DNA from: Serinus canaria
Taxonomy: Eukaryota > Chordata > Aves > Passeriformes > Fringillidae
DNA length: 64,000 nucleotides
Assembly (NCBI RefSeq): GCF_022539315.1
Contig: NC_066323.1
Location: 6,735,719-6,799,718 of the forward strand
Reading direction: 5' to 3'
Made by a program: the position numbers and the translations under genes. Shown here piece by piece: positions 13,301 through 28,300 of this stretch (position 1 is the stretch's first letter; each line of letters begins with the position of its first letter). The notes under the pieces were generated by a model. That model ran no database searches. It was not told where the DNA came from and was given only the letters and a program-made list of their open reading frames with translations.

Positions 13301-16300
13301 CTTTCTCCCTAATTAAATGAACATTAACAAAAGCCACATAAGCTGCATTTGCACATAGCACAATGCAGAGTTGTACAGTGGCTTGTGACACCCAGAAATG
13401 AAGAGCCCCTCGAAAAGCCCCAAATTTGCTGCTTTTTGCTGGTCAAGGGAGAAGGGATGGGAGTGGAGGGGCAGCCCTGGAGAGCTGCACAGCTCCAGCA
13501 GGTGATGGGGTGGGGCTCTGCAGCTGCCCTCCCCAAGGGAGCCCCCCAGGTGGGTCAGGCTGTGTCCAGGGCTGGACACTGCACACTGAGGTTTGACAAT
13601 CTCACCTCTCTACAATGCAGGTGCTGTAGCTGATAATGGCTTCTGTGTTCAGGGACAAACCCTCCCATTCCAATGCATTTCCACTCACTTTCCTGCACTT
13701 GTATTTTCCTTATGTGCTGTTGGACTTTAACTGTTGGTGAGAGGCTTAAATTACAGTCCTAACTTTTGATCAAGTCTTCAAATAATGAGCTGAATCTGTC
13801 CCTTGTAACTTTTCATTTCCTTAGAGTAAGTGGCACATCCAAGGGAAGGGCCATTAGTCTTTCTGCAGCTATTTGGGAGAAGTGGGAAATTAATTTCACA
13901 TTCTAAATACTGTTGCCTCGGACTGGAGATTTTTAAGTTTTACAAGATTTGTACTATACCTTTGCCTAAGAGCACTGGCATTTCAGAATTAGGTACAGAT
14001 TTTTAGCATGTCAGAGGTTTTGTATGCTCTGTGAGCAACAAAATATTTAAAATGCAGGAATATATTTAAAGAGGTAAAACATGAGCACACTTTATGCATG
14101 GAAAATGGAGCATAATCTCTTCCTTTGCAGTTCATAATTTTAAGATTAAAAACCCTTCAAAACCCCTATTCCCCCCAAACCCTGTAGGACATCTCAGTAC
14201 CAATAAAAGCATAACAAGGAACTTTTCAGAATGGCAGATAAAAGAAAGAACAAGGATACTATGGGCCAGTGCAGTTTAGGAGTTAATGATATATAAAATA
14301 TGATGTGAATAAATGCTGAGAAGCCACAGTGACAGCCACCAGTGACCACTGCCCTTTACAGCCTTCAAACACATTTCTGCCTTGTAGTTCAAAGCTTGTC
14401 TTTTGGATTTTGTATTGGCACAAGTGCTGGTAAATAAAGGATTTTCTTAAGAAGATTGCATAATTTTAATGAAAATATGACCTAGTTACTTAGCATTTCA
14501 CTTTGAGGAGCTAAATCTAACATGTCAAAGATGAGTGATGAGGTGATTGGGAAACTGCTGATGGGAAACTGCAGCAAGTTTGACAAGATGATATCTTTAG
14601 GGTATGGCAGAATGTGTTGCATTTCCAAAGGTTACCCTTAAATGAGATAGACAAGACCTATAGAGGACAAAGTATGGAAAACATATGCTTTGATAAAAGC
14701 CCTAATGTGATTTCTTCTGCAAGCAGATTAAGAACTTGGACAAGACAGATGAGCCTGAGTGCTGGGAGCTGACAACTCTGACAGCACAAGTACGAGCAGG
14801 ATGAAGCAGGCAGGGAACAAAACCACATTTCCCAGTAACCTACTTAGAATAAGAACACATCCTCACTTCAGGTCATTTCTCTGCATCATTAATTTAACAT
14901 TTTGTTGCTCAAATGGACGACAGGTTTGAAACAAACAGGTTACGACAAACCAAAACAAAACATGAAATGTACCAAGACAACAGATAAGAAATTTAGTCTC
15001 TGCTTTTTTTTTTCCAACTTGGTTTATTCAGCTTCATGTTTTTTTATTTTGAAGTAACAGTCAATTTACAAAATATTATGGAGCCTCAACTGACTGAACT
15101 TAAACTGAATGAAAAAAATGTGGATTTTTGCTTCTGCAGTTATTCTAGTGGAAGATAAAAAGGAAATAGACCTTATAAAGTAGAGATACACTGCATTTGT
15201 AATTGCTTTTACAAAAGCCACAGCATTTAAATCCTGTGGCTGTCTACCTGACTTATAAAAATCTTGGTTGAGCACAAATGTCCTGGAATTTAGATCTGCT
15301 GGGCTGAGGAACAGCTTCCTAAAAGAGGGTCAGAGGTGCTTCAATATGAGCTCAAAGCACATGAGAACACAGCATCCATTTCAAGTGGATGGCATTGTGT
15401 AATGGGTATTTTCAATTACTAAGATGTACAAATCTATTGTAGAGAAAGGAAAGATATTATGCATTTAAACTAGTTTGAGGCTTTCCAGAGAGAAAAAAAA
15501 TAATCCCTCTTTGTACTGTAGAGATGGCAGGGAAGTAAAGAACATGTTTTTGCCTAAGAAAAACCCAAAAATGGATCTGATAACTGGGTCCTGTTTCTAC
15601 TTTCTGGAAAAAAACCCCAAAAACCCAAAACGTGTATAATCTCAGGATACACATTTGGCAAGTAGTGTCTCATTTTTTCATTTTTTCCATTTTCAAATGA
15701 GGCAATTATCTTCCAGTGGCAATGGCTGAAGTCTTTCAGCTAAAAAGTAAGAAGCAGCAAAGAAGCTGTGTGAACAACCTGATCTACCAGAATACATATA
15801 TAAATGTGTTTCTATATATTTGTGCCTGTGTGTGCATACATCCATGCAACCCTCAGTAATCATTTCCAACAAGACCTGTCCAAGACACAATACAACAGTG
15901 CAATTGGGCAAATCTACAAACCTTTAGCCCAGAGCCCTCCGTATTAGAGTTCCTTTTCCAGCAGGAAAAAGTCCTGTGACCACACTGCTCCCCCACCTGT
16001 GGAGATAAACTGCTAATGAACATTGGTGCAATGATTGCTTCCTGTTTTCCTCAGCAATTTCCCAGTTCTGGGGGTTCCTGCCTGACCAAGAGACCTAAAG
16101 GATAGAATTTAACATGGGTAGGGAACCACCACAGGCTGAATTCAGAGCTGGAGGGAGGGGAGACAAGATGGTGTTGTAAATTGCAGTTTGAAGTTTTTCC
16201 TTCTGTACAGGAAGGTCACAGTTCACTGCAGTATTAAACTCTGAATGTTTCAGGTGCTGAAATATTCACTTTCATAACCTATTCATTTCAGAGATGTGTG

Positions 16301-19300
16301 AAGATATTTTCCCTAATGATCCTGAAAATATCCCTTGAACAGTTCTCCCAGAGTGTCAGTGGTTACCCAGTGGGAAGTTCCTCCTTGCCTTTTTATGGTT
16401 AATAAACCTACCAAACCCTCTTACCTGTATTGCAGGTGCAAGTTCTAATTCTGATGCTGAATCAGAGTCCAAGGCACTCTTGACATTAGCCAGCTCAGAC
16501 TGTGATCTGTTTTCTGTGGACCTAGAAATAATGCATTTACACACTCAGCACTAGGACACACTGCCCTGTGTCTTCAGGTTCACAAGCACACAATGATTAA
16601 TCAGGTTCTTTCCTTCAACTGAATTGTTTAACTTGCAGTTATCAAAATTGCCTGGACCCTTCTTTGTGTTCTCACTCTTCTATTTCATAGACAGGGAATC
16701 TGAGGCTAGACAAAGACACAAGTCTGTGCCTCAGTCAGTGCCTAAAAATCAACCATCACAATAAAGGATTTCTCTGCATGTCTCTGTAGAATTCTCACCA
16801 CCATTTATTAAGTAATTGCACCTGCTACTTTCCACAACATTAAAAATTGCTGGCAAAATGGCTTTTTATTGTGCACTTGCTTGTGATACATTGTCCAAAA
16901 TATGTGCTTGGACACATTTAATGTCATCATAACAGGTTTAATAATATGATTTGTTATCAAGCAAGCATCTCTGTGAATTAAGAAAGCTGGGTTGGAAATA
17001 TTTTTTTTAAGGAAAGCAAAAAGTTGTACCATAAAATCTCTTTTGATGGAGCTCTGGATGATGATGATGATGTTCTCTCTGCAGAAGGGTGAGCCTTGCT
17101 ACTCCTGTCTCCATGAAAACTGACATCATCCCATTTCTCTATCTGTGTCTGAATATCAACTGAAAAACAAGAATAAATATGAATCTTTCAAATAAACTAC
17201 TGCTGAGATTGTTATCTTTGTAAAATGTGTGTTATAGGGAAAATAATGCCACCAAAGCCTCTATTTTTATAAAGGTCCAACATAAAGAAATATTGTGCAC
17301 CTTTCTAGTTGATATGGTGTGAAAATATTTGGAAATCTACAACATTTTTCTAAGTCTGTTAGCATTCATGGTCTGAATGTCAGTGTAATTCTTGACTTCA
17401 AATCAGTATTTTTTATGTAATTTAGACAAATTGTAAAAATGAAGCTTCTTTTAGAGACTAACATGCAAAAATGACTATGTAGGCAACTGGTATTATTCAG
17501 TCATGTCAGACTTACTTTGCAAAGATCAGATGTTCAGCTCCTGTTTGAAGATAAAGGTCTCTAAAAGAATTTCTGTGATGATGAATGGAAAATTTGCTGC
17601 CTTGGTATAAATTACATTTACCTTGCAAATTTCTCAGTTGCACTGCAAGTAATTTAGTTTGGATGGAACTAAATCAAATTCACCTTTTCCAAAGCTTGTC
17701 AATAGATCAGGCTTGGCAGGAAATTGAGTTGTTTTGGGGATTTCTCTTTTCAGTCTGTATAAATATATCTCTCTTCTCAAGAATGGATGTATTTTTCTCT
17801 CCTATGCATAGATAAAGCAGTATTTACAAACATAAATGTGCATTTCTGACACCTGCAGTTCTGAAAGGACATCAATATGGGTTCCTTTCCTTTGTGTCCT
17901 TTATCAATTCTTCATCACACCCCTACAGATTTTTCTACCATTTTACACACCCTGACTAAATTCCTTTTTCCAAAGAAATTTCAAAGCTTTATTAGCTGAC
18001 TTAGTGTCAGTTTAATAGGTACAATGGCAGAGGCAAAATGTAAAATATGTTCACTGTGTTTAAGGTTTGGAGTGCCTCAGGTAGTTTATAATGGGGAGCA
18101 AAGTCTTCTCTGCTGAAATGGGGTGCAGCAAAAATTCTGGCGTTGCTCATCATTTTGTGAAAGTAGCCAGGAGAAACTTGCGCTAAGCAGGGCAAGGGAG
18201 CACTGATAAAACAGCTACACTCTTACCTAAATCTAGAGAAGACTTGTCTGCAACTCTGGCAGCCTGGACTTTCTGCTCAGAATCCACACTGATCAGGTCA
18301 GGATTCTCTGTCTTCTTTCTGTGGGTTGAAGCTTTTATGCCTTCAGTTCTTGAAGGATTCTCTGATTTCTTTGCTTTGTTTTGGGTTTGTAAGACAGGTT
18401 CACTAAGATCCAAGAGATCCAGACCTGTTGATAATACTTAGAGACAAAATGTTAAAATTCAGTGTTGTTTGAATTCAAATAGCTCACTTTTTAAGATTTG
18501 TTTTAATTGGGGAAAAAACCTACTGATATGTTTGTATATTGCCAGAGTAAGTGTGTATTTCCTGGCTAAAGATGATGACCAGTATAATAAAATCTGCCTG
18601 GGGATTTCAAGTTCTCAACTGAATGCAGTTTAGTGGATTTGCAAAAAAGGCTTTTCCTCTGAAAATCTTAAAGACATCTGAGGTCTTATGGCTGGGGCCT
18701 TCACAGATTTTCCTCTTTTGTGAGGGTTCCCTCACAAAGTTCAGTTGAGCTTTTGGATAAGATTTGGTTTAATCTTAGATTTTTTAAGCCCTGGTAACAG
18801 CTGCTTAGGGCATTGCTGTTGTGCCACAATCCATTTGGGAATAGCCCCTGGGGTAGACCTGGGTCAAAAAGGGAAGAAGATGCTTTTTAATGTTTTCTAC
18901 TGTTGTTGGTGTTTGTCCTTTTGGGCCATACATACTGAATATAAATTCTAGTGCCATTTCTATTAAGGACTGTATCAGTATGAAAGAAATGTTCAATTTC
19001 AGCTCTTTTAAAATTTGCCTAAAGAGTAACAGTCACAATTCTTTAGCATGTAAAAGGTAGAAAAACTCCTTCTTTATTATCATATTACAGGGCAGGTGTC
19101 TTTGACAAATCAATTTGCATTACCTCTTGCAGTGCTTTATCTGTGTTCTTGGAAATCACTGAATTTCACCAGTCTTCATAGAATATTTTTTTATTTTATT
19201 ATTAAATAAATCTAATTGACACCCCTACCCCAATCTGATAAATATTCAAGGCAGGTGTAAAATTTACAGATACATTTTAGAACAAGCACCATTCCTAAAC

Positions 19301-22300
19301 AATCTGAAATAGTTCTATTCATCTCTGTAACATCTTCAGCTATATTTTTAAAAGGGAAAAATTATTACTTACAATTGTTATGTAATTCAGTATTTTAGCA
19401 TTTGTTACTACAGACACATTAATTAGATGTGCAGATAATCACTCAGCTGTCAATTATTCATTTAATAATTTGCATGGGTATAAATTTTAATTAAATGGCT
19501 TCCACCAAGCCAAGTCCTTTTCTGAGGCAGGAAGAGAGCCCAGTAGTGCTGTGCTGATATTATTGTCTCAGCTGATCTGCTCAACATCATTGATTACCTC
19601 TGCACAGATACCAACTAGGAGTGGGATGACTTCTAAAAATACTTCCAAATGACAATGTACTTCAAATAGAATTCAGTACAATTCAGAAGGTTTTCAGGAT
19701 TCACTCTTAGATGGTATTGTCTTCTCTACTACCTCATTACAACACAAAGGAGGTAAGAAATGTATCAGATCCTTTCTCTAATAAAGTGTCTGAGCTCAGC
19801 CTGGTTAAAGTGCTCTGATACCTCCCCCCTTTTTCTCTCTAACAACTCATCCAAGATTTCATTTAAAAAAAAAAAAATCTTCCTAGAGTAAGGAGTGAGT
19901 TTGATTAAAACCAGACTAAATGTGGGTTTTCCCATAGGTTAAAATTTTGCAAAACCAAATGCAGAGAATGGATTCAGACTCATATGTACATCCTGTGAGA
20001 CTTAAACAAATTGCATTAATTTCAGCCTCAAAGATCTGCTGGAATTGATGTGATTTGAATCACATCAGATTTCCCCTAAAATGTAATGAACAAAGTTTTT
20101 CTTCTAACAGGTCAGGCAATTATAATTTAATACCAGCTTGTGATTTTTTGCACACAGTAACAAATTAAGATATCAATTGAAAAAATTTGCCATAATTAAG
20201 ATAAAACTAAAACTATTTTTCCCTAGTGAGGGATAATAAAAAATGTTGTTTACCTGCAGTATTTGATGTTACAGGCCTGGCAACAGCTTCTGTCTTAGTT
20301 TCACAGAGAAAGTCATCAATGGAGGGGCTCAGGAGGGGTCTGCTCTCCTGTTGCTCATTCACCAGCTAGCAACAAAGAACCCCAGGTCACAGAGTGTTCT
20401 TAGGATGCAGAATTTACAGAAATAAAACATATTCTCACAATATCATGTGCTTTATTTTTAATTGTGAGAGTAAGATACTGCAATTAGACGATGCACAAAT
20501 AGCACTGGGATTAAAATAAAATAAGGTTTAGTTACTCTTTTGGGGCAAAATTATATTACAGTTTAACAAATCACACAAAAAAAGAAAGCAGCAAGATGAT
20601 TTTTCCTTAGCAGTTATTGCATACTATTGCTTTTAGGGCTAAAGTTAGAGGGCCTGATGCAGCTCCCTTCAAATCCATGGTGAAGTTGCCCTTCTCTGTC
20701 ACCAGGATGATAAGCAGGGCTTTTTTCTCTTTTTTGAAGTGGCCTTTTTTCTCCCACAAGTTACATGCTTCCCCACAGAACTTCCACAATAGCATTTCAT
20801 CTTGCAAATAAGCATTAGCCCACTAAACAATAACCTGCTGAGACAGGAAACACTTCTCTGCCATAAAATGATATGTGAATGACAGTGGATGGAGCCTGGT
20901 GAGTGCATGAACTTCCTGCATGAGTTCTGACTGTGGGAAGACTCATAAAATGTTTTTTATTTATGAGCAGTTTTCCATTTTTAATTGGATGAATGCACTG
21001 GTGTTCTGCTACCTGAGAGAAATCTCTGTATTACAGGCTATTTAATGTATCAGAATTAAAAAGATAAATCTGTACAAATCTCAGAAATAAAAGTCTCCTC
21101 TTTGCCATCTATCTCTGATTAGAGGATTAAGACCTAAGCTGAGCTGGAGAGATGTCTGATGGTGTGCCCTGCACTTACATTATCTTAGTATCTTAATTTC
21201 TTTATCTGAAAAAATGCTTTCCCACTGTTGCTTTTGTCTGGAAGTCCTTCAGCTTTATTTTATCCTCTCCATCTTCTCAATCTTCTGCTCGAACTCTTTT
21301 TCTGTTGTTGAATTTTCAAAGTTTTCTCTCAGATATGATAGAATTTTTAAATTGAGGATGCTAAAATGGACTAAAACTGGCCAAAAAGGGTATTTACTCA
21401 CTCTCATGTTTGTTAAATACTGGCTCTGAGCTACTCCAGCAGCAGGATTATCTCTAAAGTTATTACTGCAAACCAGATTAGATTTACTGCTGTTCAGTAC
21501 TTGATTTCTGTATTGCAAAGCTGCAGCAAAATACTGGAGCTATTGCAATAACAAGCCCACTATTTCAATGGATCAAACATTTAAACTGATATTCAACACT
21601 GACTTGCTGTGCTGCAAGTCTTGCACAAATGCATCTGCCCACTGAAACCCCATGGAAGTTTCCATGGAAGACAGAGGAGTGATTGCCTGCCCAGCAGAGT
21701 GCAGCACAACGTGCAAACGTGGCACCTGAATTTAGAAATGTGGCAGTGATGCTGTCCCAAACTCCAGATGTGCTGAACTCAGACTGCAGATGCACCTCAC
21801 AGGGAATTAATCATGGGGGGGTTAACTCTGGGTTGCCTGTCCAGGTTGCTGTCTCATTCAATGCACAGAAGGCACCTGCTTAATTTGGTAAATCTCAACA
21901 CTTCATTGGAAATTGCGTTTATATCAACTGTTCACCTTTGATTTCCATTATCCTCTGGTCTACACATTTACCTAGTGATGATATTTAGGACTTAGCAGAC
22001 CTAGTTTTTCTTTCTATGATTTGGTGACAATCCTTACTCATGATTATTTTGAAAAACATGTGGATGCCTTAAGAGTTGAGTGTTTTCCAAACTACTTTTA
22101 GTATTTTAAAATTTTATCCCAATATCAGCAAAAGATGCTTGTATATATTTTTCTTTCTGCATTTACACAGCATAAAGAAAAGTCCTAAACCATTTGGAGA
22201 GGGACAGAAGGAAAGAAAGAAGAGGTTCTGTAGGAATCATTGAAAACATAAAAACCTCATGGGAAATACTCTGTTTCTGTGTCTGTAAGACAATCAGTTG

Positions 22301-25300
22301 GGTACATTATCACACAAGAGTCAGATGCTTATCAAGTTTTCCATTACATTCCATGGAAATTTTCTTCAATAGGAAAGAATGGGAAGGATGAAATGAATAA
22401 AGATTATAAGAACCAAAATACCCAAGCTCACTCATTGCAGACAGTAAAGAATAGTAAATCTGAAGACAGCTGGAAAGGCAGTTTATTGCCCAAATCCACT
22501 GCAGAGGTCAGAGGGTAAACTCTGGGAAGACCAGAAATAATGTTAAGAATCACAGTCATAGAGGGGAAGGAGGTAACACTTAATAAAGAGCTGAATTTTA
22601 CCAAGGTCTAACTGAAGTATGAGCTCTAAATTTTTTTTTTTCCTTTTCAAAGATGGCTATTGTGTCCTTAGAATTTTCTTTATTGTGTTCATTAGATTTA
22701 TTGCATTTTAAAGGAACACTATAAGAGTTTGACTTGCTTAGGCTAACAAAATGAAGATTGAGTAGGACTGCAGTTATTCTTCATGTATACATAAAGGGGG
22801 AGTGGTCAGATGACACCACAGGAGCAAAGTTATTTCAGCTATAGAGAAATGCTGGCCCAATAACAGAGTTCTAAACTGGGCATGAGAACATCTGGTCTGG
22901 GAGGGCTAAACTATCCCAGCAGTGAACTGTATGAACAGTATATTTTTCTTACTGTAGGGGGACAAAATGCCCACCTATTTAAATGGCTTTTGCCAAGTCT
23001 TCTACATGGCTGTTTATGATGTGACTGTGACCCAGTGGATCCCTCCTAGTCCTGGGTCCTATGCTCCCATGGCTAAAGACCAGAAGCTGTAGGAATGTCT
23101 TATTGAAAGGTTTGTTCCTGTGAAAAATAATCTGCTTTCAACTCAACTGTTTTTGTCAAAACAGATTGCAAAAACATGACCACATCTACTAACTCTCAAT
23201 AAACCTAAACTACCTATGTATAGCAATAGAAAAATATTAGAAAATAACTATTTTGACATGAAGCAGACTTTTAATGATGAATTAAGACTTAACAAGTTAG
23301 AGTGCCATTTTTTCTGTAGAGAAGTGGGCAGTGGGGTAGGTTTCTGACATTACTCTGTAGGAAATGCCACTTGTTAAGACCTTGGTCTCACACTTGGAAT
23401 TTCATTTTGCTGCCTCATATACTGTACCAAATTTATCCCTTGCTTAATACTGCTCAAGTTATTAAGAGTTATATCAGACATGAATTTGGAGTAGTACATA
23501 AAAGATTTATGAGATGAAAACTATGATCTATATTAAACCAATAATTTATGGTTCTCAAGCACCTTTCAGGTTGAAAATCACAGAATGCCTTAAAACATTC
23601 ATGACTCAGGCCTGGCACCACCACAGAGCTGAGGAGTATTATCTCTGTGTTGCAGATGAAGGGAGCAGAGCAAAATTAGGAAAGTGACCCAGCATCCCTG
23701 GGTGTTGGGGAAGCAGCACTGGGGGCAGGAGCTGATCCCACTCTGGATTTATGTGCCCAGTATCTGCACACACACCAAGTGGTGCAGACTCAGCCTGGGA
23801 AAATGGGGGTATCTCAGTACTAATTTAGCCAGTGGGTGCCATAAATTCTCATAATGGCTCTAGGAACTTAAATTCTCTCTGTAAGATTCACTTTAATTAA
23901 AGAAGAAGCCCACACACTTCTTTAATTGAGGGATTTGTGAAATCTGTGGAGGCTGATATTTCCTACTACCAACACATCTGAAGACACTCATCCACAGTAC
24001 AAGATACTCCTAAATTCAAATGAGTCTTCTGGGAACAGCACAGCAGAAAAAGGTGGTTTTCCTACCCCAGTACTGCCACTGTAATTTTTCATTCCAAAAA
24101 GCATGAAAGGTCTTTTTGGAATGAAAGCAAGTGGGGCTTTTAGGTGCTTTGGGAGAGATACTGGGAGGTTCAAAAGTGTCTGATATCAGCCCCACTGCTT
24201 CAAAATATGCAAAGCAAGGAGCATTTAGCAGTAACTGAGGTATGGTCCCTCCCTCCCATTTCATATTCTCTCTTACTGCATTCCCGATCTTGATCTGTTT
24301 GCAGTGCACAAAGCATGATGGTTTGTTTCTTTTTAAAAATTTTACTAGGGCATAACATAATGCTAGTCTTAAGATAAATTATTTAGACTCTAAATTGGGA
24401 GGGTTTCCAGTCAGGCTTGGGCAGCTAATTAGCACCTATGTTTTGAGCACAGAGTGAACTAGTTCTCTTAAATTAAGTGCCTAAATTCCCTCCATGTTCA
24501 ATAGGGAGAGATAAATGCCTAGAAAAGCTACTCCAGAGGGAGATTGTGCCTGCCCAATTTAGGCTGTCCCTCAGGAGGCTCTGAAAGGCACCTAGCTCTC
24601 CCCCTGCGATATATGGGATTTATTTTAGAAGGACTGGCTCAAAAAGCATCTAAAATTTAGATGTAATTTGCTACTAAAGTGAGTTGGATTGAATTTTGGA
24701 TTGGATCCACTTTGTTGCCTGAGCCTGATTGAATTACTCATGGCACTAATTTAGGAATCCCCAAACTACTACTGGGTAATCCCCTGTGCAGTTCAGCATC
24801 AAAGCTGCTCCTGGGCACTGAGACTTTTTCCTGTACTGCCCCCTCAGTGTGTGAGAGGGTGGCAGGGCTGCCTCATGACATGAGCTGCTCCAGAAGGCTC
24901 AGAGTAAAAATGAACCTGGGAGAAGGCAGGAAACATTGAACTCAGATTTTCTACTGGAAAAATGCTTTTTCTTTTCTTTCTATTGCTCTGAGAAACTTTT
25001 CTGCTCTTTAGGTGACACTGGAAAAACAGGTACAAGGGTCAGATTGATTCCAGCAGCTTGTAAGTGTTATGCTTAGGCAGAGACACCAGCTAATTTCAAT
25101 CACTGATTATTTTTATGATACACAGCAATGGTTTCCTGACAGACAGGTTCCCTGCACATACCTGGCACTTTGGTAGCACTCACTGGGATAGGAGGAAACA
25201 AATCAAATGATTTCTACTGCCTGGCTCTCTCTAAAACCTGATAAATAGGAACCCCAACCAAGAATGTAGGTTATTGTTTTCTAGAGCATAACTGAAGTAT

Positions 25301-28300
25301 TGGCCTGACAGTCATGTCTGGGGATCTTTATCTTGGCAGGATAAGAACTGGAAGAACTCCTTTCCTGGTTGCAGAGAGGTGTTTGGAGAGGAAACTCCTG
25401 ACAAACTGAGTAGTCTTGTGATAAAAGTTAAATTGCATTAGTTTTGTTTTTCTTCTTTTCTCACTTTTATTGTATGTTTATAAAGATTTCACAAATAAAA
25501 TTACTGCTTCACACACTTCATTTACTCTTGTGTAGTAAGTGTGATTACTACATTATTATGATTACTATTATCCTCAGCTTTTTGCCCCATCCTTGTGCCA
25601 GAGTGATAATTTATTTTTCTCTGTCACTCTACTGTGAATGTAGGTGAAGTTGACATGAGAACCAAATATCTGGTTTTCACCAGAAGAGAGAATAGATTCA
25701 CATGGCACATGCTATAACTGGCTTCTGCCTCACCTGAAACTGTGGGAAGCCCTAAAACTGAGATGAGTTCTTTGCACCCTCCTCACAGAGCACTCAGGTG
25801 CTGCTGCCTCTCTGAAGGCCAGCCCTGCTCCCCAGGTGATAACCAATGCTCTCTTGCTAGGCAGTAGGAGGTGTGTGGTGTGAGTCAGAGGTGACAGTTT
25901 CTTACCTGAAATCACACAAGCCACATCACCCCAGCTGTCAGGGTTTGTGTGAAGCCAGAGAAGCTGTGGGAGAGCTGCTGTAGACACTGCACTGGATATT
26001 TGAATTCATATGCCAGCTGTGTTGTTTAAAACTTTGTTTATGGTGCATCTCCATAAAGAGCAGTTGACTTTCTGGGTGACAGCTCTTGTGATCTCTGTGT
26101 CACACCCTGCCTATGCTCCTACGTGCTGACCTGTGCAAGTTATGGTGTGTTGTTGTAAAATTAAACATCTCACAGCTCAATATCTCCTTCCCTCTGTTCT
26201 ACCTGGTCTGCTGAAAGGAGGTTTAACATGACAGTTGGGTCTGGCTCCTGCATTTTGGCCTGGCTCCAGCTGAGCACTTAAACATGCCCTGCAAAACTCA
26301 AGGTTAAGCACGTGCTTAACTGTCCTGCTGGATCAGAGCCCTGGGGGAAGAGGAGGAGGAGGAGGAAAGTCACTCTTGTCATATTTTAACTGTGACTGAC
26401 AGTTTGGCCTTTACCCACATAGAAATGTGATTTATTGTAAATCTGCCAGTTGCATTCATGCCTGCATGCTCCATGCACTTCTTTAAGTTAAAGGAAGCTG
26501 TTATCAAAAAATGGAGTGCCTCTCCCTCCTGGGTGTTGGAAGATTTTATTTCTCACTTGGCCATGAGTTTTCTTTGTGGTGTTACCTGTGATTTCTGTTT
26601 CAGCCTCTCCCCTGCCCCATATCATTATCTAGGCTGAAGATCTACAGTCATCAAGCAGTGATCCAAGACATTTTGTCATCACCATAGATAATTTGAGATC
26701 CCTGCTATATTTTTGCATATGGGCTGTAATTGCTTGAAAACCCCATAGATTTTTCTCTTGTCCTCTCTGTGGATTTTTCTTCTCAAAGTCCTGCAGCATA
26801 TCTAGAGTTAGGCTGTGGTTTTGGATGTGTTACTGTGTCTGGTCATAGGAACCAAATCACCAGTTCCTGTTAAATGGCCTTTCCCTGTCATGGCATGTCT
26901 GGTTGCTTAGGGGTGTTTTCAGCAGATTGGACAGCTTGAAACTTATAAGCTGTTAGTGAATTGCAATTCAGTAGAGCAGCTTCACTGAAAAAACAGCAAG
27001 TTCAGTGAATCTAGAACTGTAGCACATGGTTTGCAGCTCTTTAACAGACAGTGTATTCATACTTGGAGTATTAATGAATGAAGAGCCAAGGAGTTTCTGA
27101 AAAATAAATCTTATTAATAAATATAAAAACCAGACCTAAACTCAAGTATTCTATTAGTCACAAAAAAATTTTGGTCAATCTTTCTGTCCTTAAGGAATAG
27201 TAAGGAATTTTGCAGTTATGAAACAGTATGGTTAATTTTTTTACTTTATTTCAAAAATACACCATCAATTCCCATGGTAATTTCAAACTAAAATTGTAAT
27301 TTTGTGAAAAATGTATTCAATTTATGTGACAGAGACATCTACATAACTTCAGTAAAGCAGCCAATTTATGACTCTTAATAATATTGTCAAGGCAATTTTA
27401 TTGTACTCCTGAGAATATTTCTGCTGAAATTATGCATATGTCCCTAAAAGCAATAAATGTTGAGCAATATTTAACTTCGAGGTAAAGAATCAATTAATAT
27501 TTGTACTGCTAAGCATGCATTTATTCATTTTTGTATTTCTTCTTTTGCTCTTCATGTATTTACCCTGTGCTAATAATAGATGAAAAAGAGTTATCAGAAG
27601 GACTGAGGATGTGTCTTCTGATAAAGTACTCAAAGCTTTTATAATAAATCAGATTTGAGATGTATAGAACATATCACTAATAAATTTATCATTAATCCTT
27701 TAAAAATAATCCAAAAACTAGGATCTCAAGCCTAGTTATCCTAAGATCAGTGAGGAAACTGCCACTGTTCTCAGAAGGCAGATTGGAATGTACAATGAAT
27801 TCTTGCACTCCAGACTTTGATAATGGCAATAATTAAAACTGACATGATTTTTGCCTTTTTACCTGAATGTATTTCACTCAGTTATAACAGAGTGAAATCT
27901 GGTTTAGGTTGGTGTAAAAGAGAAGGGAAGCTAATTGCATCCACAGGAACCTCCCACCATTCTGTTTTAATCTTATTGAGAACACATTTCTGGAGTGGGC
28001 TGGAAGTCAGTGCAAGCCTAATGCTAAGAAGCTTAGAATGAACATGACTGATTCAAATGGGACTGTTAAGTTTTTATGGAAAACTGTGATTATGCAATCA
28101 AATCCATGTAGTGAGCCCTTGATACACACATCACAAAATCTACTAACAACATTGGGAGCTGAATATTAGCTATCTTTAATCTGTTTCCCTTATAAAATTG
28201 AATGGAAGCATTAAAAAATCTCCTGTTAGAGACTTAAAAAAAAACCCCAGACAACCCACCAAAACCCACAAAAAAGCCCCAGAACAAAACAAATATAAGA

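Noticed and set aside
24440..24620. Region with several TTAxGTGCCTAAAT-like motifs resembling an old bird/reptile repeat
   Set aside because: The motifs are too scattered and diverged to assign to a family by eye; left as unclassified intron.
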